A stretch of DNA of 64,000 nt from DASSFG01 sp035547915 (GTDB taxonomy: Bacteria; Planctomycetota; Planctomycetia; Pirellulales; JAICIG01): NCBI GenBank assembly GCA_035547915.1, contig DASZTS010000023.1, forward strand, positions 62,001-126,000, written 5' to 3'. Below, piece after piece: positions 60,601-64,000 of this stretch. The position numbers and the translations under genes are program-made. Each line of letters opens with the position of its first letter. Positions within the stretch are counted from its first letter, which is position 1. Below the pieces are notes generated by a model. The model searched no databases. It was not told the DNA's origin and worked only from the letters and a program-made list of their open reading frames with translations.

Positions 60601-61966
60601 CCATTTGTGGCCGTGCGAACCACCCGAATTGTCCGATCCGGGCGGCGAACTCGACCGTGCCCTCCAGATGCCCGGCTGGGCGAATGTCTGGACGCGGCCG
60701 ATTCAAAACCGAGTCGACATGCTGTTTTCGGGCGTGAATACCGATATCGGCGTACGCGTGCTCGGCCGCCGGCTCGAAGATGTAGTCGGCGCGGCGGACC
60801 GCATCGCCACCGTGCTCAAGGAGGTGCCCGGTGCCGAATATGTCATGGCCGAAGAAGTGCGCGGCAAGGGCTATTTGGATATCTATGTCGACCGCGACAA
60901 GGCCGCGCGGCTGGGTGTGAACGTGGGCGAGGTGCAGGAGGTCGTCGAGACGGCGCTCGGCGGCAAACTGGCCACGACCACGGTCGAAGGTCGTGAACGT
61001 CACGGTGTGCGCGTGCTCTACACGCGAAACTGGCGCGAGGACGAAGAGACCGTTCGCAGCCTGCCCGTACCGCGGCGGGCGGCGACACTGCCTGCGGATG
61101 GCACCGTGCCCGTTTTGAGTAGTGTGCCGCTGGCCGACGTAGCCGACGTGCGGATCGCGCAGGGGCCGGCATCGATCAAGAGCGAGAATGGCCTGTTGCG
61201 CAATTACGTGCGATTGAATGTGCGCGGCCGCAGCGCCATCGATTTCATCGAGGAAGCACGGCGGGCCATCGCCGACAAAGTGACGCTGCCGCCGGGTGTC
61301 TACATCGAGTGGACCGGACAGTTCGAGCACGATGTGGCGGCCCGGCGCACGTTGACATGGGTGCTCCCTTTGGTGCTCGCGCTGATCGTGCTGATTCTCT
61401 ATTGGACCTACCGCGACCTGGCCGACGCGCTGCTCATGCTGCTGGCCGTGCCCGGGGCGCTGGCCGGCGGAGTACTCTTCCAATGGTTGCTCGGCTACGA
61501 CTTCTCGGTCACCGTGCTGGTCGGCTACATCGCCTGTTTCGGTATGGCCACCTCGACGGGCATCATCATGCTCGTCTACCTGCGCGAGGCGGTGGCTCAA
61601 CGCGGCGGTCTCGAACGCATGAATGTCGCCGAGTTGCGCCAGGCCGTGATGGAAGGCGCGGTCCATCGGCTACGCCCCAAGCTGCTCACCGAGGGCACGA
61701 CCATCATCGGCCTGGCGCCGATGCTCTGGGCCACCGGTCCGGGTGCTGAGATCATCAAGCCGATGGCGGCACCCGTGCTCGGCGGCATTCTCTTGGCCGA
61801 CGAAGTGATCGATCTGCTGCTGCCCGTGATGTTCTATTGGGTGCGTCGTTGGCGGATGAACCGAGGCGCCGGGCGCAGCCCCTGGAACTCGGATTTTTGG
61901 CAAACGATCACTGCGGACGCCGATACGTTACAGCATTCGACTCCTATTATCCCAACCCCGAGCTAA
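57647..61966 (+). CDS. CusA/CzcA-type heavy-metal RND efflux pump with large insertion
   Basis: The 1439-residue inner-membrane protein is about 400 residues longer than typical CusA (about 1040). CusA hallmarks are AIPDVSEDQVIV, DQVTYPLSTHLQGLPGV, SLQDW-type SIQDWYVRGQL, helix-4 GVLVDSSIVMAENVM, and the C-terminal helix block ending GPGAEIIKPMAAPVLGG. Between DMIETMVEFRPNELW (about residue 690) and MPGWANVWTRPIQNRVDML (about 1007), where CusA has about 25 residues, lie about 315 residues. They are mostly helical and end in a His-rich stretch with HHHH at 946-949. It probably exports Cu/Ag or Zn/Co/Cd-type cations; no outer-membrane factor is adjacent. Confidence 0.92.
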   Translation: MIDRIIELSIRHRAAVIAAAGVLALVGIYAAYHTPMDAIPDVSEDQVIVFADWPGHSPREIEDQVTYPLSTHLQGLPGVRVVRSSSEFNFASISVILQDGADFYFVRDEIGERVSRAREYLPDGVSAYVAPDGAATGQIFWYALAGSGYDLGRLRSIQDWYVRGQLAAVPGVAEVATVGGRVVEYQVELDPHRLSEAGLTPGMVTRAVAEANASVGGQVVEKANAEYIVRGVGWLGARPPTEAGDSPDVDSADESQRIRHDLEQVVLTPPGRPAIRLGEVAVVSIGSRFRRGVLEMHGDEAVGGVVLMRYGENPLEVTRRLRAKISELSVGLPPGVRIVPAYDRTPLITGAVGTVRGALAEAIVTASLCVLAVLLHFRTSLVIAITLPLAALSSFVAMWLLRRLGIADIQTNIMSLAGIVVSIGVLVDSSIVMAENVMHTLRSHFGDRPVRGDVRRLVLPACRMVGRPIFFSVAIMLISFLPVFCLGGMQGKMFRPLAFTKSLAMLAVAVLSITLVPALATVFIRGRLHDERRSWLVRSFADVYQPVLDYCLTRPAPLVWLLAATFLAGCAPLGQEGVLLTVLFVFIVLLGAITRTWRAAAACTLSLAVVALAAQQGMRPLLWQKTPPLNEGMVMDMPITVPRASITEAADDLKARDMVLCRFPEVAMVMGKAGRAETPTDPAPVDMIETMVEFRPNELWPKRKLTERDARRQTKAVLEALVAAELIERPTDDASESQLIDTATAEGLLRFDGLMREYAYLQNVEFEDSLPQRLVKWLTESLIARLEQQGALERAPTDGERAQVAQGLVSHVDHHLAASPALDDVTLLARHAGHTLVHLGLIRPGAELFDDQPPSWQRAWELATGALGKAPETFFTRLTADVRARYDAAWREHTWNLNTALFTRGCESYTRVALEEVLARVTVRDAQLSDYLAQVGRFRSRPPTRHHHHQAVGRPMNMAPPPDVAPQPKLKEVQERLAAAMQRRAHLWPCEPPELSDPGGELDRALQMPGWANVWTRPIQNRVDMLFSGVNTDIGVRVLGRRLEDVVGAADRIATVLKEVPGAEYVMAEEVRGKGYLDIYVDRDKAARLGVNVGEVQEVVETALGGKLATTTVEGRERHGVRVLYTRNWREDEETVRSLPVPRRAATLPADGTVPVLSSVPLADVADVRIAQGPASIKSENGLLRNYVRLNVRGRSAIDFIEEARRAIADKVTLPPGVYIEWTGQFEHDVAARRTLTWVLPLVLALIVLILYWTYRDLADALLMLLAVPGALAGGVLFQWLLGYDFSVTVLVGYIACFGMATSTGIIMLVYLREAVAQRGGLERMNVAELRQAVMEGAVHRLRPKLLTEGTTIIGLAPMLWATGPGAEIIKPMAAPVLGGILLADEVIDLLLPVMFYWVRRWRMNRGAGRSPWNSDFWQTITADADTLQHSTPIIPTPS

Positions 61967-62044
61967 GGGCCGGCGAGGTCGACGTTCCCTCGCAATAGCC
62001 CGTTTTCGATACAACCCAAAGCCAAAACTTTCGCCCCTGAGGTC

Positions 62045-62446
62045 ATGATGCATCGATCTTTCGTAAGAGCATGGATTGTTGTCTTGGCAAGTTGTTCTTT
62101 TGGCTGCCAAAAGGCCGACGTGAAGGACTTCGTGCCTCCCGACGAAGCCGCCAAACAGGCGCTGACCTCTGCCCTCGACGCTTGGAAGGGGGGCAAGACG
62201 CCGGATCAGATCGGGGCCACAAACCCCGCGGTGACCGCGCAGGACAATGCGTGGAAAGATGGCAAGAAGCTGACGGCCTACGAGATCGTCGGACCGGCCA
62301 CGGGCGATGACCAGAACCGGCGGTTTACCGTCAAGCTCACGCTGGAGGGCGCGGCCGCACCGCAGGAAACGACGTACGTCGTATTCGGCAAAGATCCGGT
62401 CTGGGTGGTCAGCAGCGAAAGCTATCAGAAAATGTCAGGCATGTGA
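62045..62446 (+). CDS. small lipoprotein, paralogue of the lipoprotein at 55.5 kb
   Basis: The 133-residue protein has a signal ending in a lipobox (VLASCSFGC). The mature part (ALDAWKGGKTPDQIGATNP, GKKLTAYEIVGPAT, RRFTVKLTLEG, TTYVVFGKDPVWVVSSESY) parallels the lipoprotein at 55451-56002 in order and spacing. It lies 78 bases after the pump, on the same strand, so the pump and adaptor are bracketed by related lipoproteins. The start is the ATG at 62045 or the next codon. Function unknown. Confidence 0.78.
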   Translation: MMHRSFVRAWIVVLASCSFGCQKADVKDFVPPDEAAKQALTSALDAWKGGKTPDQIGATNPAVTAQDNAWKDGKKLTAYEIVGPATGDDQNRRFTVKLTLEGAAAPQETTYVVFGKDPVWVVSSESYQKMSGM

Positions 62447-62534
62447 GCCGCGGCGGTGCAGCGAGTTCACTGTCACCCTGCCCAAGGCCTCTGCTAGGTT
62501 GCGGGCAGCTTCTTTCTTTCTGATAACCCGCGAC

Positions 62535-63671
62535 CTAGCTAGCCACCGCCACGGCGTCGCCCTGTTCCCACTCGGCACCTTGACGCAGCACCCGGTGATA
62601 GAGCGTGTCGCGTTCGACCGGCTCGCGGCCGGCTTCGGTGATCAAGCGGCAGATTTCCTCCACGGAAAGAATCTCGGGCGTCTCCGCGCCGGCGTCGTGG
62701 TAGATCAACTCGTGGCGTACGGTACCGTCCAGATCGTCGGCGCCGTACGACAAGGCGGTCTGCGCCGTGCCGATTCCGAGCATGATCCAATAGGCCTTCA
62801 TGTGCGCGACATTGTCGAGCATCAACCGACTGATGGCCATCGTGCGCAGGTCGAGCAAGGCCGACGGCTTGCGCAGGTGGCTCAGGCCTGTGTTGTCGGG
62901 ATGAAAAGCCAGTGGGATGAAGGTTTGGAATCCGCCCGTCTCGTCCTGCAACTCGCGCAGGCGAAGCAGATGGTCGATGCGGTGATATGGTTCTTCGATG
63001 TGACCGTACAACATCGTGCAATTCGTCCGCAGGCCGAGTTCGTGGGCCGTACGGTGGATCTCCAGCCAGTTGCTGGCATCGGCCTTGTGCTCGCAGATCT
63101 TGTCGCGCACCTCGGGATGGAAGATCTCGGCGCCTCCGCCGGGCATGCTCCCCAGGCCGGCGTCGATCAATTCCAACAGAATGTCGCGCACGGGCCGCTT
63201 GGTGAGGTGCTGGAACCAGTTGATCTCGACCGCCGTCCACCCCTTCAAGTGCAGACGCGGAAACGCCTCGTGCAGCAGGCGGATGACGCTCACGTACCAC
63301 TCGTACTTCATCTGGTGGTGCAGGCCGCCGACGATGTGCATCTCGGTGCAGCCCGCCTCGACCGCCTCACGCCCGCGGTCGAGGATCTGCTCGTCGCTCA
63401 TCAGATATCCCTTCGGATCGCGAAGGTCGGAGCGGAACGCACAGAACGTACACCGGTAGACGCAGACGTTGGTCGGATTGAGGTGCGTGTTGATGTTGTA
63501 GTAGGCACGGTTGCCGTTCACGCGCTCGCGGACGACGTCGGCCAATCGGCCCAGGTCGTTGAGATGGACCTCGGGCTGATAGAGGTAGACTCCCTCTTCG
63601 AGCGAGAGTCGCTCGCCAGCCAGCACCTTGTCGCGTATCGAAGCAAAAGTCGGTTTACTCGGGAAAGCCAT
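62535..63671 (-). CDS. mqnE: aminofutalosine synthase (radical SAM, futalosine menaquinone pathway)
   Basis: MqnE makes aminofutalosine from 3-[(1-carboxyvinyl)oxy]benzoate and S-adenosylmethionine in futalosine-dependent menaquinone synthesis. The 378-residue protein has the radical-SAM cluster motif C70-x3-C74-x2-C77 in NVCVYRCTFCAF, plus MHIVGGLHH, LGSMPGGGAEIF and TNCTMLYGHIEEPYHR, features of the MqnE/CofH group. CofH/FbiC homologues are the main confounder. The gene is alone on its strand here, with no mqnA, mqnC or mqnD in the window. Confidence 0.9.
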   Translation of the reverse strand: MAFPSKPTFASIRDKVLAGERLSLEEGVYLYQPEVHLNDLGRLADVVRERVNGNRAYYNINTHLNPTNVCVYRCTFCAFRSDLRDPKGYLMSDEQILDRGREAVEAGCTEMHIVGGLHHQMKYEWYVSVIRLLHEAFPRLHLKGWTAVEINWFQHLTKRPVRDILLELIDAGLGSMPGGGAEIFHPEVRDKICEHKADASNWLEIHRTAHELGLRTNCTMLYGHIEEPYHRIDHLLRLRELQDETGGFQTFIPLAFHPDNTGLSHLRKPSALLDLRTMAISRLMLDNVAHMKAYWIMLGIGTAQTALSYGADDLDGTVRHELIYHDAGAETPEILSVEEICRLITEAGREPVERDTLYHRVLRQGAEWEQGDAVAVAS

Positions 63672-63873
63672 GCGAACTACTATCTTTGGATACGGTGTCG
63701 TGAGCTCTTATCTTAATGAGCCGGGGCGGTGATGCATACCGCACGAACCGGCGGAGAATCCGGCCCGTCTATGGAACCGTAGCAGCGGGCACTGGTTAAC
63801 CGCCGCAAGCTTGGCATGATAGATGCTCGCGTTGGCCGCATAGTTCACCGAGACATCAACTGGGGGTTACCGC

Positions 63874-64000
63874 ATGTCAGTCCGCGTCTGGGCTCCCCAT
63901 GCGAAAAAGGTCGAGTTGCAGTCGAACGGGTCCCGTTCCTCCATGGCCGACGCGGGGGGCGGCTGGTGGGAGTCGCAAGTCGATGTTTCGCCGGGAACCG
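63874..64000 (+). CDS. N-terminal start of a CBM48-type alpha-glucan enzyme (TreZ/GlgB/GlgX-like), cut by the window edge
   Basis: From the ATG at 63874 the frame is open to the window edge (42 codons). It reads MSVRVWAPHAKKVELQ then GGWWESQVDVSPGT, the typical first two strands of a CBM48/isoamylase N-terminal domain. GGGGGT lies about 8 bases upstream. This is closest to TreZ-type N-termini, but the window is too short to tell TreZ, GlgB and GlgX apart. It would be a second such enzyme beside treZ at 11.8-13.8 kb. Confidence 0.65.
   Translation, partial: MSVRVWAPHAKKVELQSNGSRSSMADAGGGWWESQVDVSPGT

Noticed and set aside
62307..63716. 469-residue plus-strand open frame across mqnE
   Set aside because: It is antisense to mqnE, which has an intact radical-SAM motif and full-length family similarity.
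1..64000. tRNA or rRNA genes, insertion sequences or prophage genes
   Set aside because: No T-loop-like GGTTCGAATCC motif in a cloverleaf setting, no transposase or integrase motif and no phage structural gene was recognised by reading; a tRNAscan or ISfinder run would settle it.

Overview
The window is about 64 kb of GC-rich bacterial chromosome that reads as a planctomycete, most likely from the Pirellulales side. The clues are a DUF1559 pseudopilin-like protein, a DUF1080 (3-keto-disaccharide hydrolase type) fragment, Tat-exported Gfo/Idh/MocA and serine hydrolase proteins, a giant Gly/Ser-repeat protein with an N-terminal LEPR-XLL-like motif and C-terminal DUF4214 repeats, and the futalosine-pathway enzyme MqnE. 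I found no rRNA, tRNA, CRISPR array, insertion sequence or prophage. Genes sit on both strands in short operons of one to five genes. || Layout. 0-8 kb: end of a DUF1080 protein, a His/Pro/Gly-rich exported protein, an overlapping M16 peptidase pair (one inactive and one zinc-binding subunit), an EEP-family phosphatase/nuclease, a Tat serine hydrolase and a Tat oxidoreductase. 8-11.8 kb: two small or HEAT-repeat proteins, thiC, and a SelW/Rdx-family gene interrupted by an in-frame UGA followed by a bSECIS-like hairpin. 11.8-20.4 kb: treZ and a glycogen-debranching enzyme, divergent around a short promoter-terminator unit, then an M24 peptidase, pncA, a GT87-like membrane protein and a sugar isomerase/epimerase. 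20.7-28.4 kb: Bax-inhibitor-1-like protein, DUF309, LON substrate-binding domain protein, a GH38-like protein, ferredoxin, PII, YqgE/AlgH and two membrane proteins. 28.6-36.3 kb: serC, a GH51 arabinofuranosidase and the Gly/Ser giant. 36.7-40.1 kb: YrdC-like/LMW-phosphatase fusion, rpiB, an HSL-type esterase and an SDR. 40.1-48.5 kb, minus strand: VWA lipoprotein, rsmG, an NtrC-type regulator with its histidine kinase, and hrpB. 49-53.6 kb: S41 protease and MMPL exporter. 53.7-62.4 kb: small secreted proteins and a remodelled CusB/CusA-like metal efflux pair flanked by two paralogous lipoproteins. 62.5-64 kb: mqnE and the start of a second CBM48-type alpha-glucan enzyme. || How the genes work together. 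The clearest functional units are trehalose/glycogen turnover (treZ, debranching enzyme, probably the partial gene at the right edge), the histidine kinase-sigma54 activator pair co-transcribed with rsmG, and the metal-efflux cassette. || The strongest unexpected observations are: (1) the UGA-containing SelW-like gene, in which start codon, Shine-Dalgarno, CxxU motif and hairpin all agree with selenocysteine insertion; (2) a roughly 87-nt promoter-to-terminator unit between treZ and the debranching gene; (3) a CusB-type adaptor without its lipoyl/helical hairpin, paired with a CusA-type pump carrying an insertion of about 290 residues, between homologous lipoproteins; and (4) a YrdC-like domain that has lost its signature residues and is fused to a phosphatase. 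All functional calls come from reading the sequence; no database search was run.
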